The position numbers were made by a program, and so were the translations under genes. Under the pieces are notes generated by a model, which did no database searches, was not told where the DNA came from, and saw only the letters and a list, made by a program, of their open reading frames with translations. Below are positions 12,059 to 24,178 of a stretch of DNA of 64,000 nt, in pieces. The first letter of the stretch is position 1, and every line of letters begins with the position of its first letter. Source of the stretch: Paratinospora sagittata (taxonomy: Eukaryota > Streptophyta > Magnoliopsida > Ranunculales > Menispermaceae); NCBI GenBank assembly GCA_035771175.1, contig CM069598.1, positions 18,762,438 to 18,826,437 on the forward strand, given 5' to 3'.

Positions 12059-13525
12059 CATCCTCAAATATTTCCTTTTTAAAACCCTCCTATGACAAGG
12101 TTAAGTCCCCCTATTAGCCAGATAGATGGGCCCAGCCAAAGTCATAAGGTTTTCTCAAATCAATGCATCATTCAAAACATTAGAACACATTCATGCTTTC
12201 AACATACAATATATAAGTGATATGATGACATAAAAGATATAATCATAAATGAAGTCTACTCACAACCAAGCCTCGCGAGAGTATTTAACCACACATGACC
12301 ACCAAACCGAATCAACCCAATCAAGATCCTAAAACATTCATCAATATCCTACCATACATTAATTTCTATGTTCAATCACATAGACATTACACATCAATCC
12401 TAAATCAGCCCACATATAGACAATAGACCTAAATCCCATATAATCCCACCATTCAACTCAAATCACATAACTTAGGCCTCTAATGCATAGTTCTCATTCA
12501 TAAACCATTATATTATTCAAAAATACTGATTTTCAATTCCTTAGGCATAAACATGCTCAAATTGGGTCATTTGATCACAAGTAGGCATAACCCATGATAT
12601 GGTCACAACCACCAAATCAATAGCATAATCAACCCTAATCTTGCTTAATTAAACATAAGTTGCATCAATTCAATTATTCTAGGCCAAAAACTTCAAAAGC
12701 CCTAAAATATGAAAATTTTCATACTTAGGCCATATTGCCGATTTACACTAGGTCACCATGTTCAGCCATGTATATCACTGATTTTGTATCATGGGTTCAT
12801 CAACAATGGCAACTAGGTCAACATAGTTGACATACAAGCTATTTGGAAATGTCTAAGTTCATATTCTAAATTTAGGTCTAATACAAGCATTCCTACCAAT
12901 TCTTCATTTAATATTCTATTCAATCTACCAACAGAAATATTTAATCACAAAATCAACCCTACAGATTGAAGTATGTTAAGAACCAAACCTTCTGTCCAAA
13001 TATCAGCTCAATCCAACGGTGGACCGTAAAGATAAGCTATTTTGATGAACAAGTCTCTAATCAAATAATTTCTCCTTTCCTGCTGCAAATACTCAAACTC
13101 AGATGACTATATCACACAACATAGTTAAGCGATGAACATCTCCACCGTTCATAATGTAGAAAGATCAGTTTTAAACCATATAACCAAATATCATATCCAT
13201 CCAACGGTAGATTTAGGAGATCTATTAGTTTGATCGAAACTGCGCGAGAAATCTAGACTTTCCGACCAACTTTGTTTGAGAGGTTATATCTCTTAGACGA
13301 GAACTCTAATCAAGATCTTCACCGACTAGAATGAATAACCATAAGCGAAGAACTTGCGGACAAGTTTTTAGCTCAATTGGACCGTATATCCTCAAGATCC
13401 ATCTCTTTGATGAAAACGTTGCAGAGATTTTTCTCAAAGCAACTCCCTCTTTCTTTCTCTTCTTCTTTCCTTTCTCTTCTTTTTTCCTTTCTCTCTACTC
13501 ATCTCACCCTCTAAGACTTCCTTGG

Positions 13526-13985
13526 GGAAGAGAAGTAGGGCATGAGACACTTGTGCACTCTCATGCACCAACCTTGACATGTATTGGAGAGGAGAAATGG
13601 GGCATTAGGCACTTGTGCACTCTCATGCACCAACCTTGACATGTGTTGGAGAGGAGAAATGGGGCATGGGACACTTGTCCATTTTCATGCACCAACTTGA
13701 CATGTATTGGAGAAGAGAAATGAGACATGGAACACTTGCCCATTCTCATGCACCAATTTGACGTGTGTTGGTCTCTACACCAACTTGACATGTGTTGGAG
13801 AAGAGAAATGAGGCATGGGACACTTGTCCATTTTCATGCACCAACTTGACATGTGTTGGAGAAGAGAAATGGGGCATGGGACACTTGTCCATTCTCATGC
13901 ACCAACTTGACATGTGTTGGAGAAAAAAAAAAGGGCATGGGACACTTGTCCATTCTCATGTACCAACTTGACATGTGTTGGTCTC
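13526..13985 (+). repeat. ~61 bp minisatellite, about 7 copies
   Basis: Tandem units begin GAGAAGAGAAATGGGGCATG and continue ACACTTGTCCATTCTCATGCACCAACTTGACATGTGTTG, starting near 13526, 13587, 13649, 13710, 13797, 13858 and 13919. One unit is partly deleted or rearranged around 13760-13796. The right arm holds a single equivalent (about 15790-15850, reverse orientation). ORFs through the array simply follow the period and are not genes. Confidence 0.85.
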
Positions 13986-14348
13986 ATACTACCCATACCA
14001 ACCACATGTACTTTAACCAATTTCATGCTCCCATATATTTTAAATGTCCAATCCATTTAATACACCAAATTTTCATTTTCATTTATCCTTTTATTCAATC
14101 AATCCTAACACATATCAATTCATGGTTTAATGGGCCCATGCATAAATAATAACATATGCATTATACTTTAATTTAACATGACTCATATACAATTTATGAT
14201 GCACATATTTATATACATTATCAAGCATCAAATATACAAATATTAAACAACCATCAAACAAACACCAAACATATCAAGACAACACATAGAGTTTGGGCAA
14301 AATGCAATTGGGTTATGGGCTAAATGAAATAATTTTTGGGGTGTCACA

Positions 14349-15419
14349 GTTTTACTGGGCAAGAATAATATGGTTGACCTTTTTTCTGTGTTCGGTATAT
14401 GGTCTAAAACATTTGTTAATGCATGATTTAGTACAATTCAAAAATGACGGAGTGTTACATATTGCATTAGGGTGAAATACCTAATTAATTTAACATTATT
14501 TGTTTTTTTAAATAAAAACGGGAGGGAGTTGTACTATATGTATAACACCTCATCATTTTTAGATTACAATGAATCATGTATTGGACCCTAATTCAATGAA
14601 AACTAAAAAATGATGTGGTAACTCAATTTGCACAGCAAATTCAACCCTAATCAATTTGGTTGTTTTTTTATTTTTTATTTTTTTTTACATAATTTTCAAG
14701 ATACAAACCTTTTAGGGGTTATGGATCATGCATGAAGAGACCTAATACTGCAACTTCTAAAAACAATCATAAACCATAGCTTACATGCCATAAATATAGC
14801 TTTCTATATGGAGAACTTCACCTCATGGATTTGGAAAGATTAAATGGTGGGCGGTTAACAAATGAATTTGCTATTCACATTGTTCCTTAGAGTTTTCAAA
14901 AAATAAAAACCTAATACCACGCACCGAGAGTTCGTCAACCATTTGAGTCTCATCTTAAATAATGTAAAATGATTTAAAGCAAAGGAATGGGTGACTTTCT
15001 AGTTTGTCTTTTACTAATACTAGTTTATGGGTTCATGCTTCGCACCATTTAAATAGGTAATATAGCGTTTTAATAGTATCTGTAATACAAAATTAAACAA
15101 TATATTAAAAATATAAAAATAAATTTTTAATGATAGGGTGGATAAATTGACAGTTAATTTCATGAGTAGGACTAAGTATATCTTAAAAGCTACCATAGTG
15201 ACATTATATAGTAGCGCTTAATAATGATAATGCAAAGTCTCCAAATATATACTACTTTATTTTCTAACACAATATACTAAAAATAAAAATTAGCAATAAA
15301 TTAAAGATAATTTTAAAAGAATAACAAAGTAGTTTTTCCTTGAGTGTTTTTTTTTTTCTTTTAATTTTTAATTATATTATAAGTGTAATATTTGACTAAC
15401 ACACTTTATTGACATTATC
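14349..15419. other. Spacer between the inverted LTR arms
   Basis: 1.07 kb of AT-rich sequence with no ORF or recognisable retroelement internal domain. No purine-rich tract adjoins the LTR start at 14348, as an intact 3' LTR would require. Sequence next to the right arm ends ...CATTATC before TGTGACACC. Confidence 0.5.
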
Positions 15420-18053
15420 TGTGACACCCCGAAAATTATTTCATCTAGCCCATAACTCAATTGCACTTTGTCCAAACTCTATGTGTTGCCTTGATATGGT
15501 TAGTGTTTGTTTGATGGTTGTTTAATATTTGTATAGTTGATGCTTGATAATGTATATAAATGTGTATTATAAATTGTATATGGGTCATGTTAAATTAAAG
15601 TATAATGCATATGTTATTATTTATGCATGGGTCCATTAAACCATGAATTGATATGGGTTAGGATTGATTGAATAAAAGGATAAATGAGAATGAAAATTTG
15701 GTGTATTAAATGGATTGGACATTTAAAATACATTGAAGCATGAGATTGGTTAAAGTACGTGTGGTTGGTATGGGTAGTATGAGACCAACACATGTGAAGG
15801 TTGGTGCATGAAAGTGGACAAGTGTCCCATGCCCACTTCTCTAATCCAAGAATGCGCTAGAAAGTGAGGTGAGTGGAGGGAATCCAAGAATGTGCTAGAA
15901 AGTGAAATGAGTGGAGAGAAAGGAAAAAAATAAAAGAAAAGAAGAGAAAGGAAAGAAGAAGAGAAAGAAAGAGAAAGTTGCAGGAGGAAAATCTCTGCGA
16001 CGTTTTCATTAAAGAGCTGGATCTTCAGGATATATGATCAGATTAAGCTCAAATTTTGTTAGCAAGTTCGTAGCTTATGGTTCTGCATTCTGAACGGTGG
16101 AGATCTTGATTTGAGGTTTCTTCTAAGAGGTCTAACCTCTCAAACCAAGCTGGTCGGAAAGTCTGGATTTCTCGCGCCGTTTTGCTCAAACTTATAGAAC
16201 TCATCAATCTACCGTGGGATGGATATCAAATTTGGGTATGTAGTTTACAACTAATATTTCTGCATTCTGAACGGTGGAGATGTTTATGAGTTAAGTATGT
16301 TGTGTGATATAGTCATCTGAGTTTGAGTACAGGAAAGGAGAAATTGTCTGATTAGAGACTTGTTCATCAAAGATACTTATCTTTTAGGTCCACCGTTGGA
16401 TTGGGCTGATATTTGGACAGAAGGTTTGTTTCTTCACATACTTCAATCTGTACGGTTGATTTTGTGATTACATATTTTTGTTGGTAGATTGATACATCTG
16501 AACAGAATATTAAATGAAGAATCGGTAGGGTTGCTTGTATTAGACCTTGCCAAATAGCTTACATGTCAACTATGTTGACCTAGTTGTCATTGTTGATGAA
16601 TCCATGATGTAAAATCAGTGATATACATGGCTGAACATGGTGACCTAGTGTAAATCGACAATATGGCCTAAGTATGGAAAATTTCATATTTTAGGGCTTT
16701 TGATGTTTTTGGCCTAGAATCATTGAATTGATGCAACTTATGTTTAATTAAGCATGATTAAGGTTGATTATGCTACAGATTTGGTGGTTGTGACCATATC
16801 ATGGGTTAGGCCTACTTGTGATCAAGTGACTCAATTTGGGCATGTTTATACCTAAGGAATTGAAAATCAGTATTTTTGATTAATAGAATGGTTTATGTAT
16901 GAGAACTATGCATTAGAGGCCTAAGTCATGTGATTTGAGTTGAATGATGGGATTAGATGGGATTTAGGCCTATTGTCTATATATGGGCTGATTTAGGGTT
17001 GATGCGTAATGTCTATGTGATTGAGCATAGAAATTAATGTATGGTAGGATATTGATGAATGTTTCAGGATCTTGATTGGGTTGATTCGGTTTGGTGGTCG
17101 TGTGTGGTTAAATGCTCTCGCGAGGCTTGGTTGTGAGTAGACTTCATTTATGATTATATCTTTTATGTCATCATATCACTTATATATATTGTATGTTGAA
17201 AGCATGAATGTGTTCTAATGTTTTGAATGATGCATTGATTTGAGAAAACCTTATGACTTTGGTTGGACCCATCTATCTGGCTAATAGGGGGACTTAACCT
17301 TGTCATAGGAGGGTTTTAGGAAAGGAAATGATTGGGGTCAATGGTACGGTGAAATAGACGTGCACTAGTAACCCAATGCATGTAGAATGTGGATCCAAAT
17401 TGATAAGCTTTTACTTGCATCGAACTTATTATAAATGCTTGATATTTATATGTTATGAGCTTTTAATCATGCTACACATTGACATACATACATGATATTT
17501 ATTGATGAGTATTGATAACATATTTGAATTCTATTCACTGGGCACCGTTGGCTCACCCTCATTTTCCTCTTTCAGGTCCTTCTATCTCAAATAAGGGCAA
17601 AGGAGTAGTCATATCTTGAGGGCCTTGCTTGTGAGAGAATCCAAGGCCTCGATGTGAGTTGAGAGACATTTTGATTGAACTGTGTTTTAAATTATGAAGT
17701 ATTATATTTTGGATTATGTAATTATAACACTTACCACATTATAGTATGGGTGAGTTGGGACTTGTTAGATAGACCATGTGGGCATATGACGATTTTTATT
17801 TGTACCCACAATTTTGGACTTTATGTGTATGTCAATTTTAATGGACTGTAGGGATTATGATTTTATTTATGGTTCATTTTTATGAATTATCTCTTGTCTT
17901 TGATGATTAATACGGTGGGTGGTTTTGTTTAGTACATTTTGATATTATGTCGTTGTTTGAGATACGGCTCGTAGGGTCTCAACCACCTCACGGGAGTTGA
18001 GGAGTGGTTGGAGATGTCTACGCCGGGCGTCCCACCCCGGCATTCTGCACGCC
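15420..18053 (+). mobile_element. Right arm of inverted LTR-like pair (3'-truncated, + strand)
   Basis: Begins TGTGACACCCCGAAAATT at 15420 and is collinear with the reverse complement of the left arm down to GCACGCC at 18053. There the homology stops about 45-50 bp short of the left arm terminus (GGGGTCGCCACA is missing). It lacks the nested insertion, the local duplication and the minisatellite seen in the left arm, so it is nearer the ancestral form. No coding capacity. Confidence 0.7.
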
Positions 18054-19368
18054 GCTGTAATTTCACCAAACAATAATAACCAATTATTTTCCATATAATT
18101 TTACTCTCAAATATGCCCACAAGTATTACGTGTCAGTATATAATCATGAAACTTAATATTATCTGTATATAAACATCTCAATCCCACCAATATATTATTC
18201 CATCAATATATTTGTATGCCATAAAATAAGTTTCAAACCTATTCATATATACATATATTAATATACTTCTCAACCCCATAAATTAATTCTCAACCCCATT
18301 CATATATTAATATACTTTTCAACCTCATGCATATATTACTATATATATACACATCAATATATTAATATATACTCATTCATATATTGATATATGTACATAT
18401 TAGTATATTAATATAATTCTCACCTCATTAATATATACTTACAATGATTACTACTCTAACATAAGCCAATTGCCAATTCTACTAAATTTCAGCTCACTTC
18501 TCACTTAGCACTTTCACCATTTCACTTGCATTCACCAAATTTCGAGCACCCATTGATCACCAAGATCTTCACCAACACACCTGTACAGTTTTAAAATTTT
18601 CAGCACATAATTTCATCATCAAAACTCAATCAATTACTCATTCAATTGATCATCAAACTGATCACAATACACTAGTAACATGTTACAAGATCAGTTCCTA
18701 AATTTCCAGCATATCAATAGTCCATTAATACATTTCTAAGAATTCACACACTAATTATCATCAAAACACCTTATATTTCTTGTTGGAAATAACATTAAAT
18801 ACTTACCATCAAACCAACAAGTGAACATCAAGGATTTTGGTCCGTCATTCACCAAAATTTCAGTCAAGATTCTCAAGTTTCTAGTTCCTAATCACATCAT
18901 AGAACCCATTTGCATGTCATATATATTGTATAGAATGAAAAGAGGAACTCAATGATGCAATTTACACATTAAAACCATATATTTTACCTTCAATTTCTCA
19001 TCTTCTTCCTCACGTTTCTGTTTTGGTTTCACTTGTAACTTTTGGTTTCTCTTATGTCTAGCAATACATATTTAGTTAATCTAGCAACTCATTTTGTTGT
19101 TGCCAACACACCAGCAAGATCAACACGTCGTTAAACCAAGTTGCTAGCAACTCAATTAGGTATCAATTTCACTTCTATTAGGTGTCGTAATTTCATCATT
19201 TTACATTTATGTACTATCATCCACACATACATTTGACTCCTACGTACGAAATATATATAAGTCAATGTAGATGTATAATTATAACTATGGGGTGTTACAA
19301 ATTCGATCTCTTGATCTGTCATACCGACCAGATGACAGTGGATGACGGGTCAGCAACAGTAGACCCAC
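18054..19368. other. AT-rich region with probable LTR fragment end
   Basis: No ORF is supported. 18200-18440 is rich in ATATTAATATA. At 19291-19299 GGTGTTACA follows GGG; on the - strand this reads TGTAACACCCC, the same start form as the other LTRs here. The region may therefore be another partial - strand LTR, but I found no second boundary. 19300-19368 is the left half of the sequence into which the 11.3 kb gypsy element inserted. Confidence 0.35.
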
Positions 19369-20916
19369 TGTCACACCCCGCCCGGACGCGCCTAAACCGG
19401 CGGTACACTCACGGACGGGGCGCGCATTTGGAACAATCATAATGGTAATAACAGAGTGCGCAGCGGAAATACGGTACACAGTACAAATCTGATTTCATTT
19501 AATTCAGAATACTTTTGTACATAAAATGGTCTAGGGAACATACTCCCAAAATCCCCAATGAATCATACAAAGGGTACAAAATGTGGGCCCCATAACCTGC
19601 ACCCAGTCCACCCTAATTTCCTGTGAAAGATTTGATAATATTGGAGTGAGCTTAATGCGCTCAGTGGATAAATAGTGCATGAGTATAACAATTAATAAAG
19701 CGTACTTCAATATCAAATATCTTAAAATACACATGTGAGCATCATAATCAATCAAATGTATGTATGCATGACACCGTCACGTATTAATGGTTTGATGAGC
19801 GTACATCGCCTGAATTCATGTACAGGAACGATGCTCTGAATTCACGTACTAATGTCCCTCCCCGGGTGTAGCCGGGTTCTCATGTACGTCCTTCTCCAGA
19901 GAAATATAATGAATAGTGAGCAATGCTTCTAACTATTCTATGAGTCATACACCATATACGTCCCTAGGTGGTGATATGTATGATGCCAATGCATGAACTG
20001 GTCTAGTCTACTGGTCTGGTCTTTCTTGACATTTAGACTGACTTTGGCAGCGTCTGGTGATCCTTATCAGGGTCGGTATCACGACGTGCAAGATTAGGAC
20101 ATTCAGTATTACTGTATAAGCTGATAGCTTTCAATAAGACCAACTAGATCAGTCCCCAGTTGAGAGGTGAGATACAAGGTCTGCTTAAATACCAATCGCC
20201 TAGAGCAGCCCGCTGCCTTCCGTTCACTATTTTAAGTTACTGAGGACAAGACCGAGTCTAGTTGAGTCAGATTGACTACAATCCGGCATTATAACAGTGC
20301 AATACATGAATTCCAAATATACAGGCATATGTACGGCAGTATAAACAGTATATGACATAATGCAGTGTAAATGAATAGTAGACATAATAATAATTGAATG
20401 TAAACATTAATAAAAGTTATGAAACACGCAAACCTATGTTTCGTTCCCCACCTTCAGATCTGGTGCTTTTCTCCGGACAGAACTTCGTTGCACCGCTTTC
20501 AGATCTGGCGCTTTCCTCCGGACAGAACTTTGTTGCACCGCACCGAGAGTCTCGATTAGAGAGTTTCAAAAACTAAAAACTTAGAATGCGTGGAAAGGAG
20601 AAGAAAAATCACAAGAGAAGGTGATTCAGTGTGAGAAATGAGAAATGAGGAGGTTTCTAATATAGAGATTTTTGCGCCTGAACGTTCTGGCATGGCGCCT
20701 GAACGTTCTGGCATGGCGCCTGAACGTTCTGGCATGCGCCTGAACGTTCTGGCATGCGCCTGAACGTTCTGGCATGCGCCTGAACGTTCTGGCATGCGCC
20801 TGAACGTTCTGTCATGTGCCTGAACGTTCTGGCATGCGCCTGAACGTTCGGGCGTTGCCCAAATAGTAAAAATTTTAAATAGTAAATTTTTTTTTTGTGA
20901 AATACAGGGTATTACA
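19369..20916 (-). repeat. 3' LTR of gypsy element
   Basis: On the - strand it starts TGTAATACCCTG and ends CGGGGTGTGACA. It contains nine near-identical U3 repeat units (20674-20856), a TATA-like TATATTAG (about 20658-20665) and, further into the LTR, an imperfect 44 bp tandem pair (20453-20540) around CTCCGGACAGAACTTCGTTG. Very similar to 29172-30701. Confidence 0.93.
20674..20856 (-). promoter_or_regulatory. U3 tandem array, nine units centred on GAACGTTC (3' LTR)
   Basis: Unit GCGCCTGAACGTTCTGGCAT, 18-21 bp, repeated nine times with few differences. Each contains the perfect palindrome GAACGTTC, i.e. nGAAnnTTCn, the inverted-pair form of a heat-shock element module, and also AACGTT, a bZIP T-box. 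In element orientation the array ends about 10 bp before the TATA-like box, so an enhancer role is plausible but inferred. Confidence 0.6.
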
Positions 20917-20930
20917 CTCTACCCCCCTTA
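20917..20930 (-). other. Polypurine tract of gypsy element
   Basis: On the - strand TAAGGGGGGTAGAG lies directly upstream of the 3' LTR start (TGTAATACC), the position and composition expected for the plus-strand primer. Confidence 0.85.
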
Positions 20931-21154
20931 AAGGGATTTCGTCCTCGAAATCAAGTCAAGTAGTGACGGGGGTTGTCGGCTTGAGAAGTAGCCGCAGGCT
21001 GTGAATGAGGCCACTGCATGTGTGCAATACTCTATCCATTGATATTATTTTCAGACATCTGGTAGTTATTGAAGTGAAACAATGTATCAAGATAGGTGTA
21101 AACAATGTTTCATCCTGATATTGATAAGTGAAAATAATACAACGTATCACTTCA
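20931..21154 (-). other. Short 3' untranslated segment of gypsy element
   Basis: Non-coding stretch between the pol stop codon (21155-21157) and the PPT. It contains two related ATTATTTTCA / AACAATGTATCA phrases and nothing else recognisable. Confidence 0.6.
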
Positions 21155-23800
21155 TCAGTTGGTACTAGAAAACAATTGAGGGTATTTTTGTTTAATTGTT
21201 GATTCTAGTTCCCATGTTGCTTCCTCTACGCCGTGGTGATCCCAGAGAACTTTCACAAGTGGTATGCTACGGCGCCGTAGTTCTTGAGTTTTTCTATCTA
21301 AAATCTGGATTGCTTTCTCCTGGTACGTATTTCCTTCCTCAACCCGAACCTCGACTAAAGGGATGATATGCGAAGGATCAGGATGATACTTGCGAAGCAT
21401 AGATACGTGAAAAAAGTCATGAACCTTAGGCATGGATAATGGAAGGGACAGACGATAAGCAAGTTTGCCAATACGTTCAATGATCGGAAATGGACCGATA
21501 TATCGCGGGGAGAGCTTGCCTTTGATCCCAAAGCGTTTGACACCTCTTGTGGGCTGGACTTTCAGAAAAACAAAGTCCCCCTTATCAAATTCTAGAGGTT
21601 GTCGGCGCTTGTCAGCATAGCTCTTCTGTCGACTTTGTGCAACACGAAGCCGTTCCTTTACGAGTGTGATCTTTTCAGAAGTCTCTTGTACTAGTTCAGG
21701 GCCTAACTGCGGTCGATCTGCCATATTTAACCAGCATATCGGAGATCTGCAAGGCCGACCATAGAGAGCCTCGTATGGTGCCATGCCGATACTAGTTTGG
21801 TAGCTGTTGTTGTATGCAAACTCAGCTAGATGAAAATACTTTGCCCATCCGTCATGAAAGTCCAAAATGCAGCATCGTAACATGTCTTCTAAGATTTGGA
21901 TAAGCCGCTCTGACTGCCCATCAGTCTGAGGGTGGAAGGCTGTGCTCATAGTGATCTTAGAACCCATTCTATTTTGAAAACTTTGCCAAAAGTTGGATGT
22001 GAATCGAGGGTCTCGATCAGAGACGATCGTGAGTGGTATGCCATGAAGGCGTACGATCTCTCGTTCATAGAGTTCTGCAAGTTTGGCGGGATTATCCGTG
22101 AACTTTACTGGCAAGAAGTGTGCAAACTTGGTAAGTCTGTCAATGATAACCCAGATAGCATCTTGCCCTTTATTATTTCGAGGTAATGCTGTAACAAAAT
22201 CCATTGCGATGTTCTCCCATTTCCATTCTCCAATAGGTAACGGCTGGAGAAGGCCAGAGGGAAGTCTTCGTTCTGCCTTAACTTTCTGGCAAACAAGACA
22301 TCGGGCAACGAAGTCTGCAATTTCCTTCTTCATTCCAGAAAACCAGAATTGTCGCTTGACATCCTGGTACATCTTGTCACCCCCAGGATGCATAGCGTAT
22401 CTCGAACAGTGCATCTCAGTAAGCACGTCTTTCTGAACCTCAGGGTCGTTCGGAAGACAAAGACGTTTTTTATAAAAAACGGCTCCGTCGTTAGAGACTA
22501 AACAATGAGGAAGGTCTTGCCCGCTGAGTAGAAGTTCTCGTTTCTCCATTAACATAGGGTCATTGGCCTGAGTAGCGGAAATCTTGCGAACGAGGTCAGA
22601 GGTAGCTGATAATTGAGAGAGTCGTGGTCTTGGTCCCTCTATGTTCAGTTGTAGGTTAAAGTTCGCCAACTCTGTAGCCAACTTTCCCATTTCGTAGTTA
22701 AGAGTGCAAGCAACATAAGATTTTCTACTCAGGGCATCAGCCACAACATTGGCCTTTCCGGGATGGTACTGGAGTTGAAAGTCATAATCTTTCAAGAATT
22801 CCAACCATCGTCTTTGGCGGAGGTTTAGGTCTCGCTGAGTGTATATGTACTTAAGACTCTTGTGATCCGAGAAGACCTCAAACCGTTCACCGTATAGGTA
22901 ATGACGCCATAACTTTAGTGTAAATACGACAGCTGCAAGTTCCAAGTCGGGGGTTGAGTAATTACCCTCATGAATCTTCAGTTGCCTCGAGGCATAGGCA
23001 ACAACTTGACCTTCTTGCATTAGTACGGCACCTAACCCTTGGAGGGAGGCGTCAGTGTATAATGAAAATCCAATTCCATTGCGTGGAGTGATAAGTACAG
23101 GTGCTGTCGTGAGGCGTTTCTTCAATTCCTGAAATGATGCCTCACAGGCGGGATTCCAGATGAAGCGCACGTCTTTTCGAGTGAGCTTGGTCATAGGTTC
23201 AGCAATCTTTGAGAAGTCCTTGATGAAGCGTCGGTAATAGCCAGCCAAACCAAGAAAACTCCTAATCTGAGTAACAGTGGTAGGCTGCTTCCAGTTTAAA
23301 ACTGCTTCAACTTTAGAAGAATCTACCTTAATGCCATTGCCTGAAACCACATGGCCTAGGAATTGAACTCGCTTTGCCCAAAATTCGCACTTACTCAACT
23401 TTGCATACAGTTGGTGGCTTCTCAAGGTCTGGAGGACTATCTTCAAATGTAGTTTATGGTCTTCCTCGGTTGAGGAATGTGTCAAGATGTCGTCCACAAA
23501 AACCACCACAAATCGGTCTAAGTATAACCTGAATATGCGATTCATCAAATCCATGAAAGCTGCAGGGGCGTTTGTTAGACCGAACGGCATAACTAAGAAT
23601 TCGTAATGACCGTACCGAGTTCTAAACGCCGTCTTGGTGATGTCCGACTCTCGAATCCGGAGTTGGTGATAACCGGACCGTAAATCAATCTTAGAGAAGT
23701 ATTTGGCATCTCTAAGTTGGTCGAACAAGTCATCGATCCTGGGCAACGGATATCTGTTCTTGATGGTGACGTTATTTAACTTGCGATAATCGATGCAAAG
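21155..23800 (-). pseudogene. pol: gypsy pol: reverse transcriptase (rest), RNase H, integrase, chromodomain-like tail
   Basis: Open from just after the TGA at 23801-23803 to the natural stop at 21155. Counting from the Met at 23746: RT motifs PLP-type start, [37 protein letters not shown] (FVDD at 83-86), LGHVVS; RNase H LYTDAS...; integrase zinc finger [10 protein letters not shown]...CLVCQK; catalytic core [16 protein letters not shown], then the downstream Glu region near [14 protein letters not shown]-like ISPRYIGPF region; and a C-terminal [18 protein letters not shown] chromodomain-like segment. All catalytic motifs appear intact, but the gag-pol frame needed to make it is interrupted upstream by three stops, so autonomous function is doubtful. 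Confidence 0.93.
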
Positions 23801-24178
23801 TCATAACGAACCATCCTTTTTGCGAACAAACAGAACCGGAGCGCCCCAGGGTGATGAACTCTTTCGGATGAAGCTATTACTCTCTAATTCCTTAAGTTGT
23901 TTGTCTAATTCGACCAGTTCAACATTTGACATTCTGTATGGTGGAATTGAGATGGGCCCTGTCTCAGGTATGAGGTTGATCTCAAAATCAAATTCCCTAA
24001 CTGGAGGTAGACCAGGAAGGTCATTAAGAAAAACAGTTGGGAATTCAGATACGACTGGAACATCGCGTACTTCGGGAGGGTACAGAGCTGGTGATTCATT
24101 GCCGTCACCAAGAGACAACGCTCGAAGTTGTGACTTGAGAAGTGCAACTGTTGATTTGTGTATCCATTGCCTTGTTCC
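23801..24178 (-). pseudogene. pol: gypsy pol: protease-RT linker and RT N-terminus, ended by TGA
   Basis: Same frame as the segments on both sides. Encodes [47 protein letters not shown], and [15 protein letters not shown], the conserved RT entry, then stops at TGA 23801-23803 where this family normally has an Arg codon before LCIDYR. This fits a CGA to TGA transition. No frameshift. Confidence 0.88.

Larger units (their letters stand above)
10859..14348 (-). mobile_element. Left arm of inverted LTR-like pair (complete-looking ~3.5 kb LTR, - strand)
   Basis: Read on the - strand this unit starts TGTGACACCCC and ends GGGGTCGCCACA, the TG...CA form of an LTR. It is the reverse complement of most of 15420-18053 (for example, the AAACTCTATGTGTTG start region and the AACCACTTCTCAACC end region). 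No ORF of note is present. It is longer than the right arm because of a nested insertion (11198-11571), a duplication near 11956-12058 and a minisatellite (13526-13985). No matching 5 bp duplication flanks it (GATAA left, GTTTT right), so it is not a simple solo LTR. The terminal motifs resemble chromovirus LTRs. Confidence 0.7.

Noticed and set aside
13561..13791. ORFs across the 61 bp minisatellite
   Set aside because: Openness follows from the repeat period; no independent coding evidence.
10859..14348. Left arm as an ordinary solo LTR
   Set aside because: Flanking pentamers GATAA and GTTTT do not match, and the right arm shares a boundary word with it instead.
20556..20795. Repetitive - strand ORF in the LTR (MPERSGA-type repeats), and its relatives at 30384-30722
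   Set aside because: It only translates the U3 tandem DNA repeat; different frames give similar repeats and no initiation context or homology is evident.
20674..20856. Possible CRISPR-like array
   Set aside because: Units are contiguous without unique spacers, in a plant LTR.
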